From Sinisalibacter aestuarii (GTDB lineage: Bacteria; Pseudomonadota; Alphaproteobacteria; Rhodobacterales; Rhodobacteraceae): a stretch of 64,000 nt of DNA. Numbering within the stretch: the stretch's first letter is position 1; every line of letters starts with the position of its first letter. Positions 54,363 through 63,115 of the stretch are shown one piece after another. A model generated the notes under the pieces. The model saw only the letters and a list, made by a program, of their open reading frames with translations, searched no databases and was not told where the DNA came from. The stretch is from the NCBI RefSeq assembly GCF_027923545.1, contig NZ_BROH01000002.1, forward strand, positions 186,001 to 250,000, read 5' to 3'. The position numbers and the translations under genes are program-made.

Positions 54363-54848
54363 TCAGACCCCGCCGGAATGCACGATTTCGTAATACAGTG
54401 CCTCGAGATCGGATTTGTGCTTCGATTCCTCGTTGGCGAGGTAGCTGAACACCTCGTGAAACGGCCCCGGCGGGGTGTTGGCGGCGAGGTCGGCATATTC
54501 CTCGATGGCAAGCTGCACCCGGGCCAGCGCGAATTGCAGAACGCCCTGATCGTCGGGGTTTTCCATCAGCTCCGGGGTTTGCACCGCGTCGGAAAACTTG
54601 CGGTCGGCCTCGGGGCGCATGATCGCGTCCTTGAGGTGGTCGCGCATGTCGTCGGACTTCGCCAGCGCCGAGATCTTGCGGATATGCTCAAGCCGCGTCA
54701 GCGCGAGGTCTTCGACGATGTAGCGGATGCTTTTCGACACTTGCGGGATCAGCTCGACATAGAAGCCATGCGCCTCGCGGTCGAACTCGGCGACAAGCTC
54801 CAGCACCTCCTCGACGGTGGTCAGTTTCGAAAGCGCCTCGCGTTTCAT
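54363..54848 (-). CDS. Ferritin-like (rubrerythrin-type) protein
   Basis: The 161-residue protein looks like a four-helix ferritin-like domain with the pattern of metal-binding residues ('EFDREAHGFYVELI' early, 'RLEHIRKIS' and 'ANEESKHKSDLEALYYEI' late: ExxH in helices 2 and 4). It lacks a C-terminal rubredoxin. It would bind di-iron or act in peroxide or iron handling. It overlaps the flavoprotein gene by 4 nt, so it is co-translated with the respiratory complex; its role there is unknown. Confidence 0.75.
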   Translation of the reverse strand: MKREALSKLTTVEEVLELVAEFDREAHGFYVELIPQVSKSIRYIVEDLALTRLEHIRKISALAKSDDMRDHLKDAIMRPEADRKFSDAVQTPELMENPDDQGVLQFALARVQLAIEEYADLAANTPPGPFHEVFSYLANEESKHKSDLEALYYEIVHSGGV

Positions 54849-56659
54849 TTTTCCGCCTCCGCTTTGGCCATCAGCGCCACGTTCACCGAGGCCGCGATCT
54901 TGTGGCCGTCGGCCACGGCGTGGATCACGTCGGGCCCGTGCACCGCGTCGCCGCCGCCCCAGAGCCAGGGCTCGGAGGTGTGGCCGTCGGCATCCACCGC
55001 GATCCGGCCGCGGTTCCATTCCAGCGCCTCGGTCAGCTCGTCGCCGAGCAGCGAGATGTCGGCCATCTGGCCGATGGCTTCCACCACCATCTCGACCTCG
55101 TGCACCATCTCGTCGCCCTCGTCATATTGCGGGGTGAAGCGGCCCTGCTCGTCGAAGATCGAGGTGACTTTCCAGGTGCGCAGCCCCTTCACATGGCCTT
55201 TGCGCTTGCCGGACTTGAAAGTGACGATTTCCTGCGGGCCGCGCGCGTCGAGGATCTCGATGCCTTCCTCGAAGCTTTCGGTCACCTCTTCCTTGTCGGC
55301 AAGGAAATGGTCGAAATCTTCGAGCGCCGTCACGGTCACGCCCACTTCGCCGAATTTCTGCTTTTGCAGCCGGGCCATCGAGCGGGCGATGTCCATCGCC
55401 ACGTTGCCGCCGCCGATCACGGCGACCTTTTTTGGCACCGGCACTTCCTCGCCGGCAGTGATGCGGCGCAACAGGTCAATCGCGGCTTCAACGCCCGGCG
55501 CATCCGAACCCGGCACGCGGGTGGAGCGACCAAGGTGCAGGCCGATGGAGAGCACGGTGGCGTCGTAATCGGCTTTGAGCTGGTCGAGGGTGATATCCGT
55601 GCCGATCCGCGTGCCGGTTTTGATCTCGACACCCTGCGCCTTGATCACGGCGATATCGCGGTCGAGCGCGTCATAGGGCAGGCGGTATTCGGGGATGCCG
55701 TAGCGCATCATGCCGCCGGGCTTGTCCTGCGCTTCGAACACCGTCACGGCATGGCCGGAGCGGGCAAGGTCATAGGCCGCCGTGAGGCCCGCGGGGCCGG
55801 CGCCGACCACGGCCACCTTTTGGCCGGTGGGCAAAACCTGCGGCGTGCCGACGATTTCCAGCCGGCGCTCTTCGCTCACATTGTCGATGATGTGGCGCTT
55901 GAGCCAGCGGATCGCGATCGGCTCGCCTTCGTATTGCGCGGCGCAGACGGTTTCGCATTTATGGGTGCAGACGCGGCCACAGACTTCCGAGAACGGGTTG
56001 GTCTCATAGAGGATCTGGGTGCCGAGATCGTAATCACCCTCGCGGATCGCGGCGATGTAGTCGGGGATGTCCATATGCGCGGGGCATGTGGCGACGCAGA
56101 GGCCGCATTCGACGCAGCGGTCGGCCTCCAGCACCGCCTGTTCGCGGCTATAGCCGGCGACGATCTCGTCGAAATTGCCGATCCGCGCTTCCGGTTCCAA
56201 CTCGGCCATCTCGGGGCGGGTGAGGCCCGAAAGCATCCGGTCGCCCTGCCGCTCATAACCCTTCTCAAAGTCGTCCCACGGCATCTTGTCGACGCCGGGG
56301 ATGAAGCGGAACGCGTCCGGGTCGCTGTCGACCCAGGTATATTCGTTCGACATGGTGAGCGAGCCGGTCATGCAGACATCGACGCAGAGCGCGCACCAGC
56401 AGCAGCGGCCATAGTCGATCTGCGGGCGCAAGCCGCTGTCGCCATCCTTCGGGTTGTCGACCGGGATCATGTCGATGGCAGCGTTCTGGCAGATATCCTC
56501 GCAGGAGCCGCAGCCGATGCATTTATCGGTGTCGTTCTGGTGGAAGCCGCGGTAGCGGTCGGCGGCCTCGCGCCCGATCGGGTTCTTGATCGTCACGGGG
56601 GTTTCGATCACGTGTTTCCACGCGGTGAAGGGAGAGAGAACGTCGCGCAAGCTGCCCAT
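54845..56659 (-). CDS. NuoI-like ferredoxin fused to GltD/NfnB-type NAD(P)H-dependent flavoprotein
   Basis: The 604-residue protein joins two modules. Residues about 20-110 are a NuoI/MbxN-like 2x[4Fe-4S] ferredoxin with Cys47/50/53/57 and Cys86/89/92/96. Residues about 150-604 are a glutamate synthase small-subunit-like oxidoreductase: two more clusters (Cys182/185/188/192 and Cys227/231/235/239), an FAD Rossmann motif 'VVGAGPAGLTAAYDLARSG' (284-302) and an NAD(P)-binding 'VIGGGNVAMDIARS'. There is no glutamate synthase large subunit nearby. It probably brings NAD(P)H electrons into the membrane complex. The ATG at 56659 is 5 nt after the NuoD-like stop. Confidence 0.88.
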   Translation of the reverse strand: MGSLRDVLSPFTAWKHVIETPVTIKNPIGREAADRYRGFHQNDTDKCIGCGSCEDICQNAAIDMIPVDNPKDGDSGLRPQIDYGRCCWCALCVDVCMTGSLTMSNEYTWVDSDPDAFRFIPGVDKMPWDDFEKGYERQGDRMLSGLTRPEMAELEPEARIGNFDEIVAGYSREQAVLEADRCVECGLCVATCPAHMDIPDYIAAIREGDYDLGTQILYETNPFSEVCGRVCTHKCETVCAAQYEGEPIAIRWLKRHIIDNVSEERRLEIVGTPQVLPTGQKVAVVGAGPAGLTAAYDLARSGHAVTVFEAQDKPGGMMRYGIPEYRLPYDALDRDIAVIKAQGVEIKTGTRIGTDITLDQLKADYDATVLSIGLHLGRSTRVPGSDAPGVEAAIDLLRRITAGEEVPVPKKVAVIGGGNVAMDIARSMARLQKQKFGEVGVTVTALEDFDHFLADKEEVTESFEEGIEILDARGPQEIVTFKSGKRKGHVKGLRTWKVTSIFDEQGRFTPQYDEGDEMVHEVEMVVEAIGQMADISLLGDELTEALEWNRGRIAVDADGHTSEPWLWGGGDAVHGPDVIHAVADGHKIAASVNVALMAKAEAEK

Positions 56660-56664
56660 GTCTC

Positions 56665-57843
56665 TTACCTTTCGATCTCGGGCGGATAGGTGTGGAGCGA
56701 CACCATGAGCGCCGCCACGTCCGCGATATTCGTGCCTGGGATGAGGTGCTCGAGGAGCGCCATCGCGTGGGTATAGCTGGGGCCACGGACGTTGACGCGG
56801 CGCGGATAGCCGGAGCCGTCGGTGACGAGGTAATAGCCGTATTCGCCGCGCGAGCTTTCGCCTTTGATATAGGTCTCGCCGCGCGGGATTTTCCAATGCA
56901 GCACGTTGGGCAGGCTGGTCATCACCTCGCCGCCCTTCGGCATCTTGGCGAGGATCTGGCGGATCAGGTCGATGGTCAGGCGCAGATCGCGGTAGCGCAC
57001 GATGGAGCGCGCCCAGATGTCGCTGTCCTGCTCCACCGGCACCTCGAAGCTGAGCTGATCATAGACGAGGTAGGGGCTGTCCTTGCGCACGTCCTTCGCC
57101 ACGCCGCCGGCGCGGGCATTGGGGCCGGTCACGCCGTAGCTCTCGAAGAGTTTCGGGTCGATATAGCCCACGCCCTTGGTTCGCTTCTTGAAGACGGCAT
57201 TGGTGAACAGCACTTTTTCCACGTCATCGAGATAGCGTTCGGCGGTTTGCAGCACCTCTTCCATCCGGGCCTCGAAGCCCTCGGGCAGCCCCGCGCGCAC
57301 GCCGCCGGGCAGGATGAACATGTGATAGATGCGCGCGCCGGTGAGTTCCTCGAACCGGTCGAGCATGAGGTCGCGCACATAGGTCATCCACTGGCCGATC
57401 ACGCCGTTGCCCAGCGCCCCGGCAATGCCGCCCATCGCCATCATGTAGGAGTTGAACCGCCCCATCTCGAGAATGAGCGTGCGGATCCAGTTGGCCTCTT
57501 CGGGCACCTCGATGCCGGCAAGCTCCTCGACCGCCGCGGCATAGCAATATTCGTTGAAATCCGGCTCGGGCACGCAGACCCGGCAGACGATGGGAAAGAC
57601 CTGGATGAAGGTGCGCCGCTCCATCAGCTTTTCAAAGCCGCGGTGCAGGTAGCCCACATGGGTGTAGCCCTCGACCACCTCATCGCCGTTCACGGTAAGC
57701 TCAACGCTCATATTGCCGGTGATCCCGGGGTGGTTCGGCCCGTGCCAGAGCTTGAGGAACTTGCCGGTTTCGAGGTCGATCTCGAATTTCCCGTCGGGGC
57801 CGACATCCGGGTATTGGCTGCGGTCGGGTTGGAAAGAAAACAT
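56665..57843 (-). CDS. NuoD/MbxL-like 49-kDa subunit of a respiratory complex
   Basis: The 392-residue protein is homologous to the complex I 49-kDa/hydrogenase large subunit family ('HGPNHPG' at 34-40; 'YLHRGFEKLMERR'; 'VRGPSYTHAMAL'). An N-terminal CxxC is kept (Cys87, Cys90; 'VCRVCVPEP'), but the C terminus ('LHTYPPEIER') has no DPCxxC, so a NiFe site cannot form. This is the pattern of Mbx/Mbs-type rather than Mbh hydrogenase. Gene order NuoB-C-D-I matches that group. Confidence 0.88.
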   Translation of the reverse strand: MFSFQPDRSQYPDVGPDGKFEIDLETGKFLKLWHGPNHPGITGNMSVELTVNGDEVVEGYTHVGYLHRGFEKLMERRTFIQVFPIVCRVCVPEPDFNEYCYAAAVEELAGIEVPEEANWIRTLILEMGRFNSYMMAMGGIAGALGNGVIGQWMTYVRDLMLDRFEELTGARIYHMFILPGGVRAGLPEGFEARMEEVLQTAERYLDDVEKVLFTNAVFKKRTKGVGYIDPKLFESYGVTGPNARAGGVAKDVRKDSPYLVYDQLSFEVPVEQDSDIWARSIVRYRDLRLTIDLIRQILAKMPKGGEVMTSLPNVLHWKIPRGETYIKGESSRGEYGYYLVTDGSGYPRRVNVRGPSYTHAMALLEHLIPGTNIADVAALMVSLHTYPPEIER

Positions 57844-57846
57844 ACC

Positions 57847-58374
57847 TTACCCCTCCGGATACATCTTGTGCTTCATGGTCGCGCGCGGATCATGCGTCTC
57901 GCGCCCCTCGCGTTCCACGTAAGTCTGTTGCGAATAGGCCAGCGTGTCGAAGTCGCGCCGGTAGGGCGGCATGTCGGTCCAGCCTTCGAGGATGAATTCC
58001 TCATCCACCCGGGGAGAACCCGGGAAAGCGATGCCGAACATCTCGCGCAATTCGCGCTGGTAGGTGGCGGCGGTGGGCCAGATATCGTGGATCGTGTCGC
58101 CCTCGGCGTCGTTGCGGTCGATATAGAGGCGCAGGCCCAGCGTCTGGTCGGCCTCGCGGTTGTTGATCATGTAGGTGAGCTGGAACTTGCCCTCCTCGAT
58201 CCAGTCGACGGCGGTGAGCAGCACGAGATGGGTGAAGCCCTCCTTGTCGCGCAGCTCCAGAAGCAGCGCGCGCAGCTCATCGCGGGTGACGTCGACAAAG
58301 GTGAGATCGGCGCGCTGGTAGGTGGCGTTGCCGAGCGTGTAGCGGGGGGTGAGTTTTTCGATCAGATCGCGCAT
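57847..58374 (-). CDS. NuoC/MbxK-like 30-kDa subunit
   Basis: The 175-residue protein is the complex I 30-kDa/NuoC homologue. The C-terminal family signature is visible: 'TYQRELREMFGIAFPGSP' and 'EGWTDMPPYRRDF'. It forms the connecting arm with the NuoD- and NuoB-like subunits. It is a separate gene, not fused to NuoD as in some bacteria. Gaps to both neighbours are 3-4 nt. Confidence 0.92.
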   Translation of the reverse strand: MRDLIEKLTPRYTLGNATYQRADLTFVDVTRDELRALLLELRDKEGFTHLVLLTAVDWIEEGKFQLTYMINNREADQTLGLRLYIDRNDAEGDTIHDIWPTAATYQRELREMFGIAFPGSPRVDEEFILEGWTDMPPYRRDFDTLAYSQQTYVEREGRETHDPRATMKHKMYPEG

Positions 58375-58378
58375 GTCG

Positions 58379-59071
58379 TCACCACGAATAATCCGGCATA
58401 TCCCAGTCCTTGATCACGGACTTCTGGTTTGCCTTGTACCAGTCGAAGTTTTCGGCGTATTTGTTCGCCCCTTCCGCCTCGCCCTTGCGGATGATCTTCT
58501 TCAGCTCCATGAACCCCGCCAGCAGCGCCTCGGGGCGCGGCATACAGCCGGCGATGTAGAGGTCGACTGGCAGGTATTCGTCGAGCTTCTTGATCGTGTT
58601 GTAGCTGTCCCAATACATGCCGCCGTTGATCGTGCAGGAGCCGAGGCCGACGACGAACTTGGGCTGCGGCATCTGCTCGTAGGCGCGGATCGCGCGCTTG
58701 AGGGTTTTCACCGAGAGGTAGCCCGAGATCACCAGCAGGTTGGCCTGCCGCGGCGTCGGGCGCCACTGGATGCCGTAGCGGTAGGCGTCGAACCGGGGGG
58801 TCATCAGCGGGCGCATCTCGATCGCGCCGCAGCCGGTGCCGAAGCCGAGGATCCACAGCGAATTGGCCCGCGCCCAGTTGTAAAACCCCTCGACGATGGC
58901 CGAGTAGCTCTTGCGGTGCACCTTCGGGGCTTCCTGGCAGAAGTAATCCGCCAGCGGGTCGATATCTATCACCTGCCCGTCGGGCGTGGTCACCTTGCGC
59001 GGACGCATTTCCTCGCGGAGCGGAAACTCCGTCTCGGTGTCCTTTTTGAAATTCTTGTCGAGGTCTTTCAT
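58379..59071 (-). CDS. NuoB/MbxJ-like 20-kDa iron-sulfur subunit
   Basis: The 230-residue protein is homologous to NuoB and hydrogenase small subunits. Cys81 ('GFGTGCGAIEM'), Cys146 ('GLGSCTINGG') and Cys176 ('AGCMPRPEA') are at the expected cluster-ligand places. The usual fourth Cys (the tandem Cys at 80 in NuoB, or CxxC at 78 in hydrogenases) is Gly here. An N-terminal extension of about 60 residues contains Cys45. The subunit links the soluble arm to the NuoH-like membrane protein. Confidence 0.9.
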   Translation of the reverse strand: MKDLDKNFKKDTETEFPLREEMRPRKVTTPDGQVIDIDPLADYFCQEAPKVHRKSYSAIVEGFYNWARANSLWILGFGTGCGAIEMRPLMTPRFDAYRYGIQWRPTPRQANLLVISGYLSVKTLKRAIRAYEQMPQPKFVVGLGSCTINGGMYWDSYNTIKKLDEYLPVDLYIAGCMPRPEALLAGFMELKKIIRKGEAEGANKYAENFDWYKANQKSVIKDWDMPDYSW

Positions 59072-59075
59072 CAGT

Positions 59076-59981
59076 TCACACCGTCAGGATTGCGAGGATG
59101 CCCACCGGCAGCCCCCATTTCAGGAAAAAGCGGATGCTTTGCTCGACGCGGAAGCGCGGATAGACCACGCCGATCAGCACCGAGACCATGTAGATCGCGA
59201 AGACCTTGATGGCGAATTCCGCCCAGTTGGTCGCGCCGCCGAAGAACAGGTTCATGTAGATCACCACCTTCGCCACCGGGAACAGCACCCGGTTGGTCTG
59301 CATCAGCGCGAGATAGGCCGAGTGGTATTCGGTCGGCGGGCCGATCGGGATTTCCTGCGGCGCCAGCACCACGTCGAAGGGCGAGCGCATCATCGTGCCG
59401 ACGAAGGCGAACATCGCGGCAATGGTGGTGAGCGGGTTGGTGAACAGCGTCCAGTTGAAGATCGAGCCCTGCTGGGCTGCGACGATCTCGGTGATGTTCA
59501 ACGTCTGGTATTGCAGCGAGATCGCGTAGACCCCGAGCGCCAGCGGCAATTCCGCCGCCGTCACCTGCGCCAGCCCCCGGCTGACGCCGATGGCCGAATG
59601 CGGATGCCCGCTCTCGCCCGCCCCCAGCGCCATGCCGAGCGTGCCGAAGAACACGAAGTAGAGCGCAAGGATCAGATCGCCGGCATAGGAGAAGTTCTGA
59701 AACATCACCGAGCCATAGATCGTCGGCACGAACAGCAAGAGGCCCACCCCGCCGGTGAGACGGAAGACCGGCCCGAGATAATACATCACGCCATGGGTGA
59801 TCTTCGAGCGCAACGCGATATTCTTCGCCAGGTCGATATAGTTCTGCCAGATCGGGATGCCGTAGCGCCCGCCCACCCGCGCGCCGATCTTGCGCACCAG
59901 GGCCGTCATGATCATCCCGTAATTGATGACGATGAAGAGCGTCAGGGCCGCATAGGCGATGTGAATCCACTCGAAGGTCAT
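59076..59981 (-). CDS. NuoH/MbxM-like membrane subunit
   Basis: The 301-residue protein is a NuoH-family membrane protein with about eight spans. The conserved 'YYLGPVFRLTGG' and 'RSPFDVVLAPQEIPIGPPTEYHS' loops correspond to the loops of NuoH that form the junction with NuoB/NuoD. It overlaps the antiporter gene by 4 nt and precedes the NuoB-like gene by 4 nt. The role is to couple redox chemistry to the ion-pumping subunits. Confidence 0.92.
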   Translation of the reverse strand: MTFEWIHIAYAALTLFIVINYGMIMTALVRKIGARVGGRYGIPIWQNYIDLAKNIALRSKITHGVMYYLGPVFRLTGGVGLLLFVPTIYGSVMFQNFSYAGDLILALYFVFFGTLGMALGAGESGHPHSAIGVSRGLAQVTAAELPLALGVYAISLQYQTLNITEIVAAQQGSIFNWTLFTNPLTTIAAMFAFVGTMMRSPFDVVLAPQEIPIGPPTEYHSAYLALMQTNRVLFPVAKVVIYMNLFFGGATNWAEFAIKVFAIYMVSVLIGVVYPRFRVEQSIRFFLKWGLPVGILAILTV

Positions 59982-62900
59982 GACGCGCCTCCCATGGCGA
60001 TAAGGTAGGTGGCTACCACGAAGAACAGCACCTGCACCGCATAGGTCTGACCGTTGCCGGTATAGAACCGGCGGGTGAAATCGGCGGTGCTGTGCAGGCT
60101 ATCGGTGATCGCGCCCCAGAAGGTGGTGACCAGCGGCATCACGAGGAAGCCCATCGCCTTGCGGTAGGGCGCGAAGAAGTTCCACGCGAAGTGTGTCGTC
60201 TGCGGCTTGAACGGGCGTTCGGCGGAGAAGACGATGTTGAACTGCTTCACCTTCTGGGCGTTGTGGTTCATCCACAGGAGCAGCGCCAGCACGGTCACGA
60301 AGACCACGCCGATCACCCCCATGATCGCCACCGGGTTCCAGTGGCCGAAGGTCGAGGTGATGGCCCTGCCCGACCAGATCAGCGGCTCGTCGCCGAAGAA
60401 GCTGCCGATATAGCCGTCGACCTTTTGCAGCGCCATGCCGGGCAGTACGGCGAAGGCGAGCAGTGCGAGCACGAAGATCATCTGCGGCACGACCAGCCAG
60501 AACGGCGCTTCCTTCAGCCGGCGGTGCTCATCCTTGAGCTGGCCGAGGAAGATCGTGTGGATCAGCCGGAACAGGTAGAGGAAGGCAATCGGGCCGGACA
60601 TGAAGATCAGCACCATCGGCAGGCGCAGATCGCTCGCCATGATGGCATTGTAGAACAGCCACCGTCCGCCGAAGCCCGACAGCGGCGGCACGCCCGACAT
60701 GGCGATGATCCCCACCAGCACGCTGACGAAGGTGAAGGGCATGAGCGTGATAAGCCCGCCCATCTTGTACATCAGCTTGGTATGGGTGCGCTTGTAGACG
60801 CCGCCGACGGCGAGGAAGAGCATCGACTTGTAGATGTAGTGGTTGATGACGAACATCATCGCCAGGAGCCAGCCGACATGGTTCATCAGCGCGAGGCCGA
60901 ACAGGGCATAGCCGAGCTGCGAGATCGAGGAATAGGCGAGCAGACGTTTGGCGTCTTCCTGGAAGATCGCCATCAGCGCGCCGAGGAAGGCCGAGAGCGC
61001 GCCGATCCAGACCAGCACTTCGGTCAGGTCGACACCCCAGAGGTGCTGGTGGCCCATATTCATCAGCAGGATGAACAGCCCGAACAGCCCGGCTTTCAGC
61101 AGGATGCCCGACACCATCGGCGACACGTCCGTTTCCGCCTCGGCGTGCGCGCCGGGCAGCCAGATGTGGAGGCCAATCGAGGCGGTCTTGGTCATGAAGC
61201 CCACCGCGAGCAGCACGAAGACCCAGGGCGCGCTAGGCACGGCGGCCTCGGCCAGCGCCTTGAGATTGTCGAGCGCGAAGGGCTGCACCCCCATTGACGC
61301 CACGGCGAAGCCCGCGAGGATCGCAAAGGCGCCGCCGAGCGAGAACAGGATGTAGGACAGAGCATGGGGCTCGCCCATCCGCCCGCGCAGGATCAGGAAA
61401 TAGGAGCCGATGGTGAGCACTTCCCAGGCGGCGAAGAACTCGAACGAGGTCTGCGCCTCGATCAGCAAAGCAAGGCCCGCATACATCAGCATGGTCGGCG
61501 GGTAGAAGCCGATCCGCCGGCCTTTTTCGTAGAACGAGGCCAGCAGGATCACCGCGCCGCCGAGGATCATCACCACCGCGAAGATCATCTGCAACGGGTC
61601 GTAGCCCGGGTAGCGCCAGACGAACCAGCCGACGAGGCCGGCAATGGCGAGGATGTTTTTTGCCCAGGCGGGGAGCGGCTCCAGCACGAGGAAGGCGAGC
61701 GCGAAGAGGATCGGCAAGGCGGTGAGCAGATTGGGATTGGCCGAGGCCGCGCCCCAGACGAAGCCCAGCGCCCAGCCCGCGGCAAGCGCCACGAGCACCA
61801 CGGCGGTCTTGTCGGTGGCAAAGCCGGGGAAGGCTTCGCGCACCTCCCGCTTCAGCGCATAGCCGAACCAGCGGAACATGTAGCCCGCCTCGATCAGCGC
61901 GCCGAGCAGGATCAGGCCGAGCACCACCAACCGGTCGGACCCGGCAAGGGCATGCATCAGATCCCATTTGGCGTAGAAACCCGGAAAGGGCGGCAGGCCC
62001 ACCAGCATGGCCACGAAAGAGGCGAAGGCGAAAACGAGCAGCGGGTTGGCGCGCAGCACCGCCCAGTCGTCCAGCCCCCTGCCCTTCACCAGCCCGGAAA
62101 GCCAGTAGAGCCCGGCCTTGGCCACCGCATGGGTGATCAGGATGCCGCCGGCGATATAGAGGTAGCTCTCGCCCAGAATGTCGCGCTGGCCGACCACGGC
62201 GAGCACGAAGCCGATCTGGCCGATGGAGGAATAACCGAGCAGCCGGCGGTCATTGGTCTGTTTCAGCGCCAGCACGCCGGAGCCGAGAAAGCTCAAAAGC
62301 CCCAGCACGGTGGCGAGCGGCAGCCAGTCCGGCCCGGCGGCGGCAAAGATCTTGTCGGCGGCGTAGAGCGCGGCGGTGCCGGAGGCGGCGGAAAAGATCG
62401 CGGCAAAGCCCGGATGCGCGGCTTCGTAGATATCGAGCGCCCAGCCATTCGCCGGGAAGGGTTTCAGCTCCAGCATCAGCGCGATCAGCACGAGGAAGAT
62501 CGCCAGCCCCGCGCCGGTGAACATCATCGGCGTGGCGGCGATATCGTCGATATTGAGCGAGCCATTGGCGTGATAGGTGAAGATGATGCCGATCAGCAGC
62601 AGCAGCGAGATGATCTGGCTGACCACGAGGTATTTGAAGCCGGCAGCCACCGCGCGCTCGTCGTCGGAGAGCAGCACCAGTCCGCCAGTGGCGATCACGA
62701 CCAGTTCGAAGAACACGAAGAGGTTGAAGATATCGCGCGTCAGCACAAGGCCCGTGAGCGCCATGGTCATCACCAGCAGCACCGCCATGGCACGCCGCCC
62801 GAGCCGCATCAGCGCGGGCCGCAGATAGAAGGCCGAGACGAGGCCGGTCACCCCGATCACGGTGGCGAGCCAGGCCTCAGCCACGCCCATGCGCAGGTTG

Positions 62901-63115
62901 ATCGCGAAGGGCGGTTCCGCCCCGGCGGTGAGAATGTCGACCGGCGCGGCGCGGCCGGTGGTGAGCGCGACGGCCCAGTCATAGGCGACCCATGACATGA
63001 AGCCGAGGGCGGCCACGGTGATGGCGAAGGCGCTGGCCTTCTGGTCTTCTTTCAGGAGGCCGAGAAGGAAGGCCGCGCCGAGACCGGCGGCGATGATGAA
63101 GATGGCGCTTACCAT
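59978..63115 (-). CDS. Two MrpD/NuoN-type antiporter modules fused in one protein (MbxH-H'-like)
   Basis: The 1045-residue protein has two complete antiporter-like repeats. Module 1 (about 1-470) has the TM5 glutamate Glu137 ('FVFFELVVIATGG') and the TM7 lysine Lys218 ('LELKPFPANGW'). Module 2 (about 480-1045) has Glu565 ('FFAAWEVLTIGSY') and Lys643 ('FMTKTASIGLHIWLPGAHAEA'). Both repeats keep the charged residues used for proton or sodium translocation. In Pyrococcus-type Mbx/Mbs the modules are separate genes (H and H'). It overlaps the MrpC-like gene by 7 nt. A cytosolic-facing tail of about 100 residues ends with a last helix. Confidence 0.92.
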   Translation of the reverse strand: MVSAIFIIAAGLGAAFLLGLLKEDQKASAFAITVAALGFMSWVAYDWAVALTTGRAAPVDILTAGAEPPFAINLRMGVAEAWLATVIGVTGLVSAFYLRPALMRLGRRAMAVLLVMTMALTGLVLTRDIFNLFVFFELVVIATGGLVLLSDDERAVAAGFKYLVVSQIISLLLLIGIIFTYHANGSLNIDDIAATPMMFTGAGLAIFLVLIALMLELKPFPANGWALDIYEAAHPGFAAIFSAASGTAALYAADKIFAAAGPDWLPLATVLGLLSFLGSGVLALKQTNDRRLLGYSSIGQIGFVLAVVGQRDILGESYLYIAGGILITHAVAKAGLYWLSGLVKGRGLDDWAVLRANPLLVFAFASFVAMLVGLPPFPGFYAKWDLMHALAGSDRLVVLGLILLGALIEAGYMFRWFGYALKREVREAFPGFATDKTAVVLVALAAGWALGFVWGAASANPNLLTALPILFALAFLVLEPLPAWAKNILAIAGLVGWFVWRYPGYDPLQMIFAVVMILGGAVILLASFYEKGRRIGFYPPTMLMYAGLALLIEAQTSFEFFAAWEVLTIGSYFLILRGRMGEPHALSYILFSLGGAFAILAGFAVASMGVQPFALDNLKALAEAAVPSAPWVFVLLAVGFMTKTASIGLHIWLPGAHAEAETDVSPMVSGILLKAGLFGLFILLMNMGHQHLWGVDLTEVLVWIGALSAFLGALMAIFQEDAKRLLAYSSISQLGYALFGLALMNHVGWLLAMMFVINHYIYKSMLFLAVGGVYKRTHTKLMYKMGGLITLMPFTFVSVLVGIIAMSGVPPLSGFGGRWLFYNAIMASDLRLPMVLIFMSGPIAFLYLFRLIHTIFLGQLKDEHRRLKEAPFWLVVPQMIFVLALLAFAVLPGMALQKVDGYIGSFFGDEPLIWSGRAITSTFGHWNPVAIMGVIGVVFVTVLALLLWMNHNAQKVKQFNIVFSAERPFKPQTTHFAWNFFAPYRKAMGFLVMPLVTTFWGAITDSLHSTADFTRRFYTGNGQTYAVQVLFFVVATYLIAMGGAS

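Noticed and set aside
56665-57843. Second [NiFe] hydrogenase large subunit (Mbh/Ech type)
   Set aside because: The C-terminal DPCxxC motif is absent, so nickel cannot be bound in the usual way. The protein is better placed with Mbx/Mbs-type subunits.
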